22,272 nucleotides of DNA from an uncultured Cellvibrio sp. GTDB taxonomy: Bacteria; Pseudomonadota; Gammaproteobacteria; Pseudomonadales; Cellvibrionaceae. How positions within the stretch are numbered: position 1 is the first letter of the stretch; each line of letters starts with the position of its first letter. The notes beneath the pieces were generated by a model that ran no database searches, was not told the DNA's origin, and worked only from the letters and a program-made list of their open reading frames with translations. The translations under genes were made by a program, and so were the position numbers. The DNA is taken from NCBI GenBank assembly GCA_946481735.1, contig CAMLOU010000073.1:1-22272 (forward strand), in the 5' to 3' direction. Of the stretch, positions 1-8,360 are shown piece after piece.

Positions 1-929
1 CTGATGTAATCCACCTGCACATCGCGGTTACCGCTGTCGTTGGTGAATTCCACCACGCTGCCGCCAGAGAGGTTGGTTGACGCGGTGTAGTTAGTCATGT
101 TGGTGCTCAACGTCCAGGTTTGCACCGCCGTGTTGTTCACTCTCAGTGTGATGCTCTCCTGGCCGGTTGTACCGCGTGCACGCACTACGATGGTTTTGCT
201 ACCGCCTGATGGTGCAGAGCTGGAGCTACCGCCGCCACCGCCAGTGCTACCTGAACTCACGGTAATGTCGGAGCTACCACGGCTTTGATAACCTTCGGTC
301 GCCAATACCATGTAATCGTGCGAGCCGAGGTTCAAGCCTTTGCTGGCCCAGAAATTAAAGTGGTTAGCCACCGTAATGGTGCCGGAGATATTGCCGAAAC
401 CTTTCTTCGGTGTTCTCACGCTGAAATATTGATAGAAGGTGCGAGTGCCCTCGATGGACGGTTGGTTAACACGTTGACAGCGGCGCACATTGTAGGTCGC
501 GCCATCGCTCTGGAAGCTGCCGTAGTCAACACCACCGGAACAAGAGGATGGGTTATACGAGCCGTAACTTTCAATAACGTAGTATTCGACCAACGGGTTT
601 CTGGTCCAGCCATACAGGGCCAGGTAAGAGTTTTGCGAATTGTCTACGCCATAGTAGCCCGAGTAATTTACAACGCGCGGGCCACCGGGATTCCAGCCTT
701 TACCGCCAACCCAGTTGTTGGTGCTGTTGTCCCATTGTGAGGTATAACGTCCGCCGCCTTGCAAGCCGAACGAAGCGTTACCGGAATCTTTCCAGAACGA
801 ATAATAGAATCCGTTGTGGGTGCCGGTTTGGTTTGACGTAAGGGTTTGCGCGCTAACGGCCGATACACACAGCGCGGCGGCCCAAATCATTGAAGAGATC
901 ACGCGTTTACTGGCGATTGTTAATTTCAT
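1..929 (-). CDS. Secreted GH11 endo-beta-1,4-xylanase with CBM60-like module (3' end cut by window)
   Basis: Reading leftward from ATG 927-929, the first 309 codons are visible and the frame is still open at base 1. A signal peptide (about residues 1-27, ending VSA-Q) precedes a complete GH11 domain (about 30-225). The family's nucleophile is E115 in NPLVEYY and its acid/base is E212 in ATEGYQSRG. A Gly/Ser linker (about 222-245) leads to a module beginning TIVVRARGTTGQESI and reaching NDSGNRDVQVDYI. This resembles CBM60, the Ca2+-dependent xylan-binding family that is circularly permuted relative to CBM36. GGAG lies about 8 bases before the start. The enzyme should hydrolyse xylan backbones outside the cell. 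Cellvibrio GH11 enzymes of this build can carry further modules such as a NodB-type esterase and CBM10; whether this one does lies outside the window. GH11 assignment is very secure, CBM60 fairly so. Confidence 0.95.
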   Translation of the reverse strand, partial: MKLTIASKRVISSMIWAAALCVSAVSAQTLTSNQTGTHNGFYYSFWKDSGNASFGLQGGGRYTSQWDNSTNNWVGGKGWNPGGPRVVNYSGYYGVDNSQNSYLALYGWTRNPLVEYYVIESYGSYNPSSCSGGVDYGSFQSDGATYNVRRCQRVNQPSIEGTRTFYQYFSVRTPKKGFGNISGTITVANHFNFWASKGLNLGSHDYMVLATEGYQSRGSSDITVSSGSTGGGGGSSSSAPSGGSKTIVVRARGTTGQESITLRVNNTAVQTWTLSTNMTNYTASTNLSGGSVVEFTNDSGNRDVQVDYI

Positions 930-997
930 TATTAGACTCCAGGGGTTAGCCTTTCGACCAATACCACTCATAGAGGAGGAAGGACTGTGAAGGATTT

Positions 998-1021
998 CTG
1001 TTCGTTGCGAACAGGTTTTTT
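998..1021. other. Stem-loop in the GH11 leader, T-tract on the plus side
   Basis: A perfect 7-bp stem (CTGTTCG / CGAACAG, 3-base loop) lies at 998-1014 and is followed on the plus strand by GTTTTTTT. On the plus strand this is the form of an intrinsic terminator, yet no plus-strand gene precedes it. On the minus strand it lies in the predicted 5' leader of the GH11 gene, about 70 bases before its start. It could block antisense transcription or structure the leader. Confidence 0.45.
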
Positions 1022-1085
1022 TACCGGAGGAACCATTCAGCCTGCTGTTATTGTTAAACCGAGTCATGGTTACTTCGATCCCAAA

Positions 1086-1114
1086 TTTATAAAGCTGCCC
1101 CTTCATATTGTCAA
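1086..1114 (-). promoter_or_regulatory. Sigma70-type promoter of the GH11 xylanase gene
   Basis: On the minus strand TTGACA (1109-1114) and TATAAA (1086-1091) are separated by exactly 17 bases, a near-consensus sigma70 promoter. Transcription would start near 1079 and give a leader of about 150 bases. Just upstream of the -35 box is the palindrome ACCATATGGT (1125-1134), where a regulator could bind. A promoter of this quality suggests control by repression or substantial basal expression. Confidence 0.75.
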
Positions 1115-1225
1115 TCGAACAATAACCATATGGTCAAATAAACTATATAACAATATCTCTATAGCGATAAGTTGTTTAAAACCCTATTTTTACCGATTGT
1201 TTTTTCAAAAGAATTTGATCTACAA

Positions 1226-1239
1226 CGCTGAATTCAGCG
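1226..1239. promoter_or_regulatory. 14-bp perfect palindrome upstream of the GH11 promoter
   Basis: CGCTGAATTCAGCG is a perfect palindrome about 110 bases upstream of the GH11 -35 box. It could be a binding site for a dimeric regulator, but no second copy was seen in the window. Weak evidence. Confidence 0.25.
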
Positions 1240-1410
1240 CAATTGTTTGCGGATAAAAATATTGTTGTGAATGAATGAAGCTGGCAGGTCATTTTTCTTT
1301 TTCATGAAGAAAATTGCTTTTATTTTTGAACCTATTCCCCGCTTTTGCGGCGCTGATCGAAGCCGCAGGTGGTGTTAGTGACGTGCTTTATGAAAAGTTT
1401 CGCCTGCACC

Positions 1411-1507
1411 TGTAGGTCGAATTAGCGCCAGCGTAATCCGACACCCAACTCAAACCATTTTATTCGTAAGCACTTGTCGGATTACGCTGCGCTAATCCGA
1501 CCTACGG
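1411..1507. repeat. REP-like palindromic intergenic element
   Basis: Two 32-33 base arms, 1411-1443 and 1475-1507, form an imperfect inverted repeat with a 31-base centre. The arms have the core GTAGGTCGGATTAGCG / CGTAATCCGAC and differ by one mismatch and one inserted base. This resembles, from memory, an interspersed extragenic palindrome common in proteobacterial genomes. It is noncoding and lies in a terminator-rich gap. Whether it is a REP, a miniature transposable element or a transcription-end structure cannot be settled from one copy. Confidence 0.7.
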
Positions 1508-1513
1508 TTAGGG

Positions 1514-1541
1514 CAAAAAAAAGCGCCTGTCGCCAGGCGCT
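1514..1541 (-). terminator. Rho-independent terminator (leftward)
   Basis: Read on the minus strand, an 8-bp perfect stem (AGCGCCTG / CAGGCGCT, 4-base loop) is followed by a run of eight T. It lies about 200 bases beyond the GH62 stop and would act as a second stop for leftward transcripts. Confidence 0.75.
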
Positions 1542-1665
1542 GCAATGCCAATGTCAGTTTGCTGCTGCGCATTAAAGATGGCGTTCTTTCACCTTTATCG
1601 CGACATCAGCGCTATTCATTGGCGGGGTCTTACCCATCTCACATGATTACCCTGGTGGTTCCGTG

Positions 1666-1708
1666 AAAAAAAGCTGCAATGGATTGCGGGAAATAATTCA
1701 TTGCAGCT
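1666..1708 (-). terminator. Rho-independent terminator after the GH62 gene
   Basis: On the minus strand a perfect 10-bp stem (arms 1672-1681 and 1699-1708, AGCTGCAATG / CATTGCAGCT, 17-base loop) runs into a T-tract. It starts 36 bases after the GH62 stop codon and probably ends the xylan enzyme transcript. Confidence 0.8.
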
Positions 1709-1743
1709 AACACGAGCACACCACATTTAAAATGCGGTAGCGC

Positions 1744-3633
1744 TTATCGTTTTAACCGCAGCAAACCAAGCTTGTAAGGAATTCGCCCGTAGGACGATGC
1801 CGTGCCGGCTTCACCCTGGTAGAGGAATTCCAGATTGCACGGATCAATCGTAAGCCGCTCGTCGTAACCGGAGCGCACTAACTCGCCGTGGCTGATACCG
1901 CGTGACCATTTGCCTTGCGGCCATTCCACATTGTTCTCGCCCGCAAAAGGATTGGCTTCGGTATCGGCAAGCGGCGTCCAGGGACCATCGAGGCTGGACG
2001 ATGTCCAGGAGCGGAAATAACGCGGGCCGTAACCGGGTGTGTAATAGGCTTCCACCAACAATAAATATTGATTGAAGCCATCAACCTTATACACATTCGC
2101 CGCTTCAAACAGGAAGCTGTTGCCATTGCCGCGATGATCTTCCATCACGATGGAATAGCCGGAGAAGTTGGGGAAATTACCGATGGTAGTTTTGGACATA
2201 TACAACACACCGTCGTCACGCGAGAAATACAGGTAACAATGGGTCGCGTTACAAATTACCCAGAAATCCAGCGCGCCAGCGGGTTCGCCTTGCAATAATT
2301 TTTGTTTCGGTGACCAGCTGTTCGGGTTGGTGATATCGGTGGTGGTTGAATAGGCACCGGCCCATTGCGTGATTTGATACCAGCGATTGTGCGGGCGGAA
2401 GAAAAACACTTGCGGCGCAACGGCGTTACCCATCGCTGTTCCCCGGAAAGGAACCTGTGTTGCAGAACCGGCCTGATTCCAATCGGCAAAATTCATATAG
2501 ATCGAACCCCAACTGCCATCCCCGCCGGTAGAGGTATCAAACACCGTTGCAAAGATATGATACAAGCCGTTGTAACGCACAATGCTTGGATCTTTTACCG
2601 ATGCCCAGTTGGAACGCTGCGGTGAAATCAGCGGCGGTGTCGAGGTCCAGGAAAAACGGTTCGGCAACGCGCAGGACGGCGAGCTGGATGACGAACTGCT
2701 GGAAGAAGAACTGGAGCTGGTATTACCGCAGTTGCCTGCCGTTACACTGGCACCGGCGACGCTCAGTGAATCAACATTCGGCAAACCTTCTGCCGTCGAC
2801 GCCGACAACTGCAACACGTTATTGCCCTGCACCAGATCCACTTCGACAGAAACGGTTTGCCAGTTTTCCCAGCCGCCCGTTGCAGGCAAGCTGACGGAAT
2901 AATTTCCGTTACTGCCGCCATTAATCAACAAGGCACCATTGCGATTGCCGGTACCGCCATTGGCCATGCGGAAGGTCAAGGTGCGCGGACCGCTGCTGGC
3001 GGCCTGTACGGCCCACACAATCGCTGCGCCTTGCGCGTTGTTGGTGTTGGCAAATCCTGCACCGGTAAAACCGCTGTGGTTATTATCGACAGTACCGTCA
3101 ACGCGACAGAAACCACCCTGGGATTCCTGCAGCACCAGCGTTGATGGTGCGACAGAACTGGCAACCGAACTGCTGCTGGAACTGGTGCTCGGCGCGCTGG
3201 AAGAACTCGCCGGTGTTGAGGAGGTTGAACCGCCACCACACACACTGCCGTTGATGGTCGGGCGCTCTATGCTGCCGCCGTTGGTTTCACCTTGCACACC
3301 AAAACTGACCGATTGGCCCGGCGCAATGTTGCCGTTCCAGCCCATGTTGGTCGCGGTATAAGGATTGGAGCCGGAAAAATTCGCATTCCAGCCGCTCGAC
3401 ATGCGATTGGTGTTGTATTGCCAATTCACACTCCAGTTACTGATGGCTGTGTTGGTGTCGTTGGTGATGGTAATGCTCGCCACAAAACCCGAGCCCCATT
3501 CGTTATCGATAGAATAAGTACACGCGGCGGACGCGCCATGCGTGAAGGCGGCAAGCGCCGCACTCACACCAATGACACTGCACGCCCGCTTGATCGCGCT
3601 CGGCAGTATCGGGTTGAGGTTTATTAAATACAT
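1744..3633 (-). CDS. abf62A: Secreted CBM2-CBM35-GH62 alpha-L-arabinofuranosidase
   Basis: 629 residues. Signal peptide about 1-37 (ending ASA-AC); CBM2 about 37-132 with the typical aromatic residues NEWGSG, SGWNA and MGWNG; Ser linker; CBM35-like module about 166-302; a run of 15 Ser (305-319); GH62 catalytic domain about 321-629. Catalytic residues by family pattern are D348 (VKDPS, base), D456 (ALDFW, pKa modulator) and E510 (LFEAAN, acid). GH62 enzymes remove single arabinose side chains from arabinoxylan. CBM2 should anchor it to cellulose or xylan; CBM35 of the Cellvibrio homologue is known to bind glucuronic-type sugars with Ca2+. AAGGAGA sits 9 bases before the ATG. It is last of the leftward group, 112 bases after the GH43 gene. 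It matches the architecture of C. japonicus Abf62A (XynC); the symbol rests on that. Confidence 0.95.
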   Translation of the reverse strand: MYLINLNPILPSAIKRACSVIGVSAALAAFTHGASAACTYSIDNEWGSGFVASITITNDTNTAISNWSVNWQYNTNRMSSGWNANFSGSNPYTATNMGWNGNIAPGQSVSFGVQGETNGGSIERPTINGSVCGGGSTSSTPASSSSAPSTSSSSSSVASSVAPSTLVLQESQGGFCRVDGTVDNNHSGFTGAGFANTNNAQGAAIVWAVQAASSGPRTLTFRMANGGTGNRNGALLINGGSNGNYSVSLPATGGWENWQTVSVEVDLVQGNNVLQLSASTAEGLPNVDSLSVAGASVTAGNCGNTSSSSSSSSSSSSSPSCALPNRFSWTSTPPLISPQRSNWASVKDPSIVRYNGLYHIFATVFDTSTGGDGSWGSIYMNFADWNQAGSATQVPFRGTAMGNAVAPQVFFFRPHNRWYQITQWAGAYSTTTDITNPNSWSPKQKLLQGEPAGALDFWVICNATHCYLYFSRDDGVLYMSKTTIGNFPNFSGYSIVMEDHRGNGNSFLFEAANVYKVDGFNQYLLLVEAYYTPGYGPRYFRSWTSSSLDGPWTPLADTEANPFAGENNVEWPQGKWSRGISHGELVRSGYDERLTIDPCNLEFLYQGEAGTASSYGRIPYKLGLLRLKR

Positions 3634-3745
3634 TGTCAGGTTCTCCTTTCGTTATGTTTTACGCCGCGTTCCGGGTGAAAAGCGGCGCTGTCTTTTTTGC
3701 CGGTGAAGTCTTACTGTTATTTTTTTCTGTTGATAAACGCGATGA

Positions 3746-6193
3746 TTACTCCAAACGGTAGTAATCGAAATCGACGTAGCCGCCGGTGGATTGCGTGCCG
3801 TAGTTAAACAACGCAAAGCGATAACCCATGAAATGATCCAGGTCATAGGTCATGCGCAGCGTGTTGCCGATGGCGCGCCAGTTGGAACCGTCGAGGCTGA
3901 AATAAAACCGCGCCTGATCGGTCTGGTTGCGGAAGTCCATATCGATGCGGAAATACACACGATTTTGATTGAGGCTGATGCGTTCGATTTCCTGCGGGCT
4001 GCCGGAGGTGGTGTCCACCATGATGATGGATTTATTGCCGCCGGATTGCGTCACGCCCACATAACCGTAACGCGCTTGCAAGGCACCGAGCCCGGCGTAG
4101 TCACCATCGCGCATGCCGTTGGTTTCCATCGCCACGCGCGCGGAACTTTGCGGGCCGAAAGTGCGTTGCGTGAGTGTATTGCGCGTGTTGACAAAACTGC
4201 TGTCGCGGCGCGTGTTGGTGATACGCATAAACCCGGGGCGTGCCTGTAACGACCAGCCGCTGTTATCCGGGTTGTGGTTCCATTGCCACTGCAAGGGCAA
4301 ACGTGTGCTATTGAATTCATCCGCCGTCACCACGCCGGCCAGCCCGTAATTTTCCACCGCAAAACCCAGTTGCTGCGGCACGCGCCCATTCACCCCAAAC
4401 ACCGGCCAGCCATTTTCCCAACGCACCGGCACCAGGTAAGGAATACGCCCGACGGCGCCGCTGTCTTTAAATAAAAACGCATACCAGTCACCGGTGGGTG
4501 TATCAATTAAATTGCCTTGCGCCACGCCTTGATCCTGCAAAGCAATGCGGCCTTGATAGGGGCCGGTTAAATTGTCGGCGCGATAAATTAATTGCGAACG
4601 CCCGCTGCCCACTGGCCAACTGATTAGTGAGATGTAATAGCGGCCATTGATTTTTTGCAGGTGTGCGCCTTCGGCGGGAACGTAAAAATTGGTACCGGCG
4701 ATGGCGGAAGCTTTGGTGATGATGGTTTGATTGATACCGCCGGGCTTGATGGCGGTGGCATCGGCGGTGAGTTCGATTAATTTAATATCGTCAACGCCGT
4801 AAACCAGAAACACGCGCCCGTTTTCAAAGAACAAGGCGGAGTCGTGATACAGGCCATTAAGCACCGAGGTCGTCCAGGAACCGCCTTCAATATTATTGGT
4901 TCGGTAAATATAGGTGCGGTTGGTGGTGTAGGAAAAGGTACTCACATAGAAGGTACCGTCCAGATACCGAATGCTGCTCGCCCAGGAACCATTACCATAA
5001 GCTTCTTGCCCGTTTTCCAGGTTCAATTGCGCGGTATTGGCAAGGGTGGAGTAGGCGTAATTTATCAGCGTCCAGTTTTTCAGGTCAGTGGATTTCATCA
5101 CCGGCACACCGGGACTCATGTGCATGGTGGTGCTGGTCATGTAGTAAGTATCGCCCACGCGAATCACCGAAGGATCGGGCACATCGGCCCAGATAATCGG
5201 ATTGCTTGCTTCCACTAAATCAACCGGTTCGTCATCGCGTTCACCGCCCACAGAAAAATCATCGGCGTAATAACTGACGCTGGTGTTGGACGATTCAATA
5301 ATAAAATGTTGAAAGGGCGTTCCACTCTGCGTGTAGTTGCCGCGTAACAAGGTCCAGCTAGTGGCGTTGGCGGTTACGCGCGCGATATTGGAATATTCGT
5401 TGTAGCTGCTGCTGTCCGCATCGTCTTCGCGTTTTGCTGTGAGAATAATTTCTGCTGCTGGCGAACCGGCGGCCAGTTTTACCCACACGGCTACATCATA
5501 GGTGTTGCCTTGGGTGAGTGAACCAACATTAAAAGTTAATCCGTTCCACGCAGATGTACGGCCAGTAATTAACGCACTGGCTGAACCGCTGCGGCGTTCC
5601 TGCGTCGAACGCGCCACGCTACCGGCGGTGGTTGCCCAGTTCGTTAAGCCATCTTCCACGCCGCCATTTTCGGCAAAGTTATTTGCGGGTGGAGAATAGG
5701 ACGAGCTGCTCGCGCTTGTCGTTACAATGGAACTGGACAGCGCGCTGCTGGATGACACAACAACGGAAGATTGTGCGGAAGAACTGCTGGAAGAAATCGG
5801 ATTACTACCGCCACACAGCGTGCCGCTCAGCGCGGGAATTTCCGGCGCGGCGTTGCCTTTAGTGCCCTGGAAACCGAACTCGGTTGATTGGCCCGCTGAT
5901 AAATTGCCATTCCAGCTCGCGTTGCTTGCAGCGTAAGGATTTGAACCACTGACCGTGGCATTCCAGCTGTTGGTGATGCGGTTATCGCCCGCATATTGCC
6001 AACTGACATTCCAGTTGTTCACGGCGGCGTTGGTGTTGTTGGTGATTTTTATCGAGGCCGTAAAACCATTGCCCCATTGATTGGTGACAGTGTATTCGCA
6101 CGCAGCCTGTACCGGTAACGCCATCGACGCTGCAGCTGTTGCCAGCATCACGAATTGCGTCGCGCGTTTGCGTAAATTGAGGGTGATGTTCAT
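3746..6193 (-). CDS. Secreted CBM2-CBM22-GH43 arabinofuranosidase/beta-xylosidase
   Basis: 815 residues. Signal peptide about 1-30 (VQA-AC); CBM2 about 31-128; Ser-rich linker; CBM22-like module about 171-318, closely related to those in the two neighbouring GH10 proteins ([30 protein letters not shown]); GH43 five-blade propeller about 330-620; C-terminal beta-sandwich about 625-815 (DUF1349-like accessory domain seen in longer GH43 enzymes). Predicted catalytic residues are D340 (VPDPS), D451 (YHDSALF) and E508 (PAEGAH). The MKSTDLKNW and STTMHM region recalls GH43 enzymes related to subfamily 12. Substrate choice between arabinofuranosidase and xylosidase is open. GGGAGA lies 11 bases before the ATG, a slightly long spacing. 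It stands between the GH10 and GH62 genes, whose Cellvibrio counterparts are adjacent, so it may be an insertion into an ancestral pair. Confidence 0.92.
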   Translation of the reverse strand: MNITLNLRKRATQFVMLATAAASMALPVQAACEYTVTNQWGNGFTASIKITNNTNAAVNNWNVSWQYAGDNRITNSWNATVSGSNPYAASNASWNGNLSAGQSTEFGFQGTKGNAAPEIPALSGTLCGGSNPISSSSSSAQSSVVVSSSSALSSSIVTTSASSSSYSPPANNFAENGGVEDGLTNWATTAGSVARSTQERRSGSASALITGRTSAWNGLTFNVGSLTQGNTYDVAVWVKLAAGSPAAEIILTAKREDDADSSSYNEYSNIARVTANATSWTLLRGNYTQSGTPFQHFIIESSNTSVSYYADDFSVGGERDDEPVDLVEASNPIIWADVPDPSVIRVGDTYYMTSTTMHMSPGVPVMKSTDLKNWTLINYAYSTLANTAQLNLENGQEAYGNGSWASSIRYLDGTFYVSTFSYTTNRTYIYRTNNIEGGSWTTSVLNGLYHDSALFFENGRVFLVYGVDDIKLIELTADATAIKPGGINQTIITKASAIAGTNFYVPAEGAHLQKINGRYYISLISWPVGSGRSQLIYRADNLTGPYQGRIALQDQGVAQGNLIDTPTGDWYAFLFKDSGAVGRIPYLVPVRWENGWPVFGVNGRVPQQLGFAVENYGLAGVVTADEFNSTRLPLQWQWNHNPDNSGWSLQARPGFMRITNTRRDSSFVNTRNTLTQRTFGPQSSARVAMETNGMRDGDYAGLGALQARYGYVGVTQSGGNKSIIMVDTTSGSPQEIERISLNQNRVYFRIDMDFRNQTDQARFYFSLDGSNWRAIGNTLRMTYDLDHFMGYRFALFNYGTQSTGGYVDFDYYRLE
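5240..5686 (-). repeat. CBM22-like coding repeat, copy 1 (in the GH43 gene)
   Basis: Encodes residues 170-318 of the CBM2-CBM22-GH43 protein. The same module, with very similar protein and DNA sequence, recurs at the 5' part of 6366-7694 and of 8445-9752. Shared blocks include [22 protein letters not shown] and YYADDF/FYADDF. The copies probably arose by duplication and module shuffling within the locus. Confidence 0.8.
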
Positions 6194-6264
6194 GGTTGTT
6201 GATATCTCCCGGATACTATTGCTCGCTAATTCGCTCTGATTAGCTGGCTGTTATTTTCGAAACG

Positions 6265-6301
6265 CGGGATTTCCTGGCAAATAAATGCGCAGAAAATCCC
6301 G
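6265..6301. other. Intergenic stem-loop between GH10 and GH43
   Basis: An 8-bp perfect stem (CGGGATTT / AAATCCCG) with a 21-base loop lies in the 172-base gap before the GH43 gene. There is no T-tract on the minus strand, so it is more likely an mRNA-stability or processing structure than a terminator. Confidence 0.4.
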
Positions 6302-6323
6302 TGAGCTTTACTTTCAGGTTGCA

Positions 6324-6352
6324 GGCGATCCTCCCCGAGAAGAGGATCGCCG
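6324..6352. other. Stem-loop just after the GH10 stop codon
   Basis: A 9-bp perfect stem (GGCGATCCT / AGGATCGCC, 10-base loop) starts 14 bases after the GH10 stop. Its T-tract (GTTTTTC) is on the plus-strand side only, so for the leftward GH10 transcript it lacks a U tail. It may be a weak terminator or a 3'-end protecting hairpin that sets relative expression of GH43 and GH62. Confidence 0.45.
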
Positions 6353-6365
6353 TTTTTCAAGGCTA

Positions 6366-7694
6366 TTAACGCCCGATGTAATTCATCAACCAGGTCATGG
6401 CAGGACGGGGTGTGCCGTTTTCCGAAATCAAACCGGAACCTTCAATCCAGGTTCTGCCGTTGACATAGCCCCACAGAGTGATGCCTCTGACATGAGGGTG
6501 ATTCCAGAACACGGGGAAGTGCGCCTGGTAGTTTTGCAGTTGTACTTGATCGTTGTTATCGCCGATATCGTATTCCGAAATGTAGATGGGCTTGCCCACC
6601 TGGTTCCAGATATTGTCGATGGCAGTTTTAACTTGCGCGGCGGTCATACCCTTCAACTCGTGCGCCTGCAGGCCGACGGCATCAATATAATTGCCTTGTG
6701 CTCTGGCAAGCGTAATAAACTCGTTGTGTTGCCAGCGAATATTGTTGTAGTCGTTCAGGATCAGGATGGAGTTGGGGCAATATTGACGCGCGAGCTGGAA
6801 CGTCCGTTGAATCCAGTTATTGCCAAAGGCACGTTGTGCATAACCGGCAGGCTGATGGCCAGGCACAGCTTCGTTCACCACGTCGATCATCGCGGTATCC
6901 GGGTAGCGGGTGCAGTAATCGCGAATCCACTGTTCAATTTCAACGGCAACTTCCGGGCCGCTCAAATTGTTAAGCCATGACGGTGACTGCGCACCCCACA
7001 CAAAGGTGTGAGCTTTTACCGGAATATTATTTTGCCGCGCGTAGGCGTAGATGCGATCAAGCGGTGCCCAGTTGTAAACGTTGCGCGTACCTTCAACAGA
7101 ACCCCATTTACCTTCGTTTTCCGGGGTAATCTGATTCCAGTAACGGGTGAAGTCTGATCTCACCGCACCGGAGGTGGTGATGTTACCGACGAACTTACCG
7201 GTGTTGCCTGCACTGCTGGATGAACTTGATGAAGAGCTGGACGAGGGACGATCACCCGCCACTACAAAATCATCGGCGTAGTAACTGACGGTAGTGTTGT
7301 CGGACTCAATAATAAAGTGTTGGAACGGTGTACCCGATTGCGTGTAATAACCTTCCAGCAGCGTCCAGTTGTTAGCCGACACTTCCGCCATGGCAACGCG
7401 GGTATATTCGTTGTAGGTGGACGTGTCTGAATCGTCCTGCCGTTTGGCTGTCAGCATCACCACCGCATCCGGTGAACCCGCAGCCAGCCTGACCCAAACA
7501 CCCACGTTATATTCGCTGCCGTTGTTTAAGGCACCCGCATTAAACGTCAAACCATTCCACGCGGCTGTGCGACCGGTGATGTATGCACTGGCTGCGCCGG
7601 TGCGGCTCACAGAAGTAGTACGGGTGACCGTACCGGCAGTCGTTCCCCAGTTAGTCAGTCCACTTTCCACTCCACCGTTTTGCGCAATATTATT
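6366..7694 (-). repeat. CBM22-GH10 coding repeat, copy 2 (single GH10 gene)
   Basis: Residues 169-610 of the CBM2-CBM22-GH10 xylanase. They align along their whole length with residues 761-1195 of the neighbouring double enzyme (8445-9752), including the identical ends [15 protein letters not shown] tandem intragenomic duplication. Confidence 0.85.
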
Positions 7695-8198
7695 GCTCGG
7701 CGACGAGTAGCTGGATGATGAGCTGCTGACCGGTGGTGTACTGCTGGAAGACGACGAGGGTGTAGAAGAGGGCGCAGAACTGGAACTCACGCTGCCACCA
7801 CACAGTGCGCCGGTCACAGCAGGCACCTGCGCCGCTGCGCCGCCTTTGGTGCCCTGGAAACCAAACTCGGCCGATTGGCCCGGTTGTAAGCTGCCGTTCC
7901 AACTCGCGTTACTTGCACTATAAGGATTGCTGCCACTGACATTGGCATTCCAGCTGTTCGTCACGCGGTTATCGCCGGAATATTGCCAGCTGACATTCCA
8001 GCTGTTTACCGCCGCGTTGGTGTTGTTGGTGACTTTGACGGATGCAGTAAAGCCATTGCCCCACTGATTCGTTACCGTGTATTGGCAGGCTGCGTGAGCG
8101 GTGCTGGTCAAGGCCGCCGCCGCGAGTGTCAGCATCACACACTGCGCTGGCCGTTTGAGTAATGCCGGGCAAGACATTGTTTTTATCGATCTATACAT
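6366..8198 (-). CDS. Secreted CBM2-CBM22-GH10 endo-beta-1,4-xylanase
   Basis: 610 residues. Signal peptide about 1-36 (AHA-AC); CBM2 about 37-133 with Trp at NQWGNG, NSWNA and ASWNG; Ser linker; CBM22-like module about 169-316; short poly-Ser linker 319-329; GH10 catalytic barrel about 335-610. The acid/base is E443 (DVVNEA) and the nucleophile E542 (YISEYD); HTFVWG and GITLWG, typical GH10 motifs, are present. GAGG lies 8 bases before the chosen ATG; a second in-frame ATG at residue 8 is less well placed. It cuts internal xylan linkages outside the cell. The CBM22-GH10 half is nearly repeated in the next gene upstream, so the pair is a local duplication. By position and build it may correspond to C. 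japonicus Xyn10B (XynB), which is not certain enough for a symbol. Confidence 0.95.
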   Translation of the reverse strand: MYRSIKTMSCPALLKRPAQCVMLTLAAAALTSTAHAACQYTVTNQWGNGFTASVKVTNNTNAAVNSWNVSWQYSGDNRVTNSWNANVSGSNPYSASNASWNGSLQPGQSAEFGFQGTKGGAAAQVPAVTGALCGGSVSSSSAPSSTPSSSSSSTPPVSSSSSSYSSPSNNIAQNGGVESGLTNWGTTAGTVTRTTSVSRTGAASAYITGRTAAWNGLTFNAGALNNGSEYNVGVWVRLAAGSPDAVVMLTAKRQDDSDTSTYNEYTRVAMAEVSANNWTLLEGYYTQSGTPFQHFIIESDNTTVSYYADDFVVAGDRPSSSSSSSSSSSAGNTGKFVGNITTSGAVRSDFTRYWNQITPENEGKWGSVEGTRNVYNWAPLDRIYAYARQNNIPVKAHTFVWGAQSPSWLNNLSGPEVAVEIEQWIRDYCTRYPDTAMIDVVNEAVPGHQPAGYAQRAFGNNWIQRTFQLARQYCPNSILILNDYNNIRWQHNEFITLARAQGNYIDAVGLQAHELKGMTAAQVKTAIDNIWNQVGKPIYISEYDIGDNNDQVQLQNYQAHFPVFWNHPHVRGITLWGYVNGRTWIEGSGLISENGTPRPAMTWLMNYIGR

Positions 8199-8218
8199 GA
8201 TGTATTCCTCAAAAGAAC

Positions 8219-8272
8219 TACTGATAAAAGTCAGTAATCGGATACAGATATATTCACAAACATTTGTGAATA
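8219..8272. promoter_or_regulatory. Two dyads in the GH10 upstream region (candidate operator)
   Basis: At 8251-8272 a perfect 10-bp inverted repeat (TATTCACAAA / TTTGTGAATA, 2-base centre) lies about 53 bases before the GH10 start. A second dyad, TACTGA / TCAGTA with a 6-base centre, lies at 8219-8236. The 22-bp element has TCACA-N6-TGTGA geometry, the reverse of a CRP site (TGTGA-N6-TCACA), so it is probably not CRP. The region may hold an internal promoter for GH10, GH43 and GH62, but no clean -35/-10 pair stands out. Confidence 0.45.
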
Positions 8273-8360
8273 CGACGGTTGCAGAATAACTTGCACCGGC
8301 ACCCTGCCAGGCAGCGGCGGCCAGTGAAGTTTTCAGCGTTCAGATCGATGCAGGTATATG

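Larger units (their letters stand above)
930..1743. other. 814-bp noncoding region between GH62 and GH11
   Basis: AT-rich and without convincing protein-coding capacity. From right to left it holds a terminator directly after the GH62 gene (1666-1708), a second terminator (1514-1541), a REP-like inverted repeat (1411-1507), a stretch with no recognised element (about 1260-1410), a palindrome (1226-1239), and the GH11 promoter and leader. The two terminators separate GH62 transcription from GH11, so GH11 is probably its own unit. Confidence 0.7.

Noticed and set aside
285..740. 151-codon plus-strand ORF
   Set aside because: It lies antisense within the well-supported GH11 catalytic domain.
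987..1256. 89-codon plus-strand ORF from a GTG with a good AGGAGG-like site
   Set aside because: It runs antisense through the GH11 promoter and leader, has AT-driven composition without domain features, and contains a terminator-like hairpin at its 5' end.
2660..2725. Low-complexity repeat suggestive of a tandem repeat locus
   Set aside because: It is the coding sequence of the poly-serine linker in the GH62 protein; similar runs occur in the other hydrolase genes.
6285..6980. 231-codon plus-strand ORF
   Set aside because: Antisense to the GH10 catalytic domain, without a signal or domain of its own; a similar shadow occurs opposite the paralogue at 8772-9359.
8251..8272. CRP site upstream of GH10
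   Set aside because: The half-sites are TCACA-N6-TGTGA, the reverse of the CRP arrangement.
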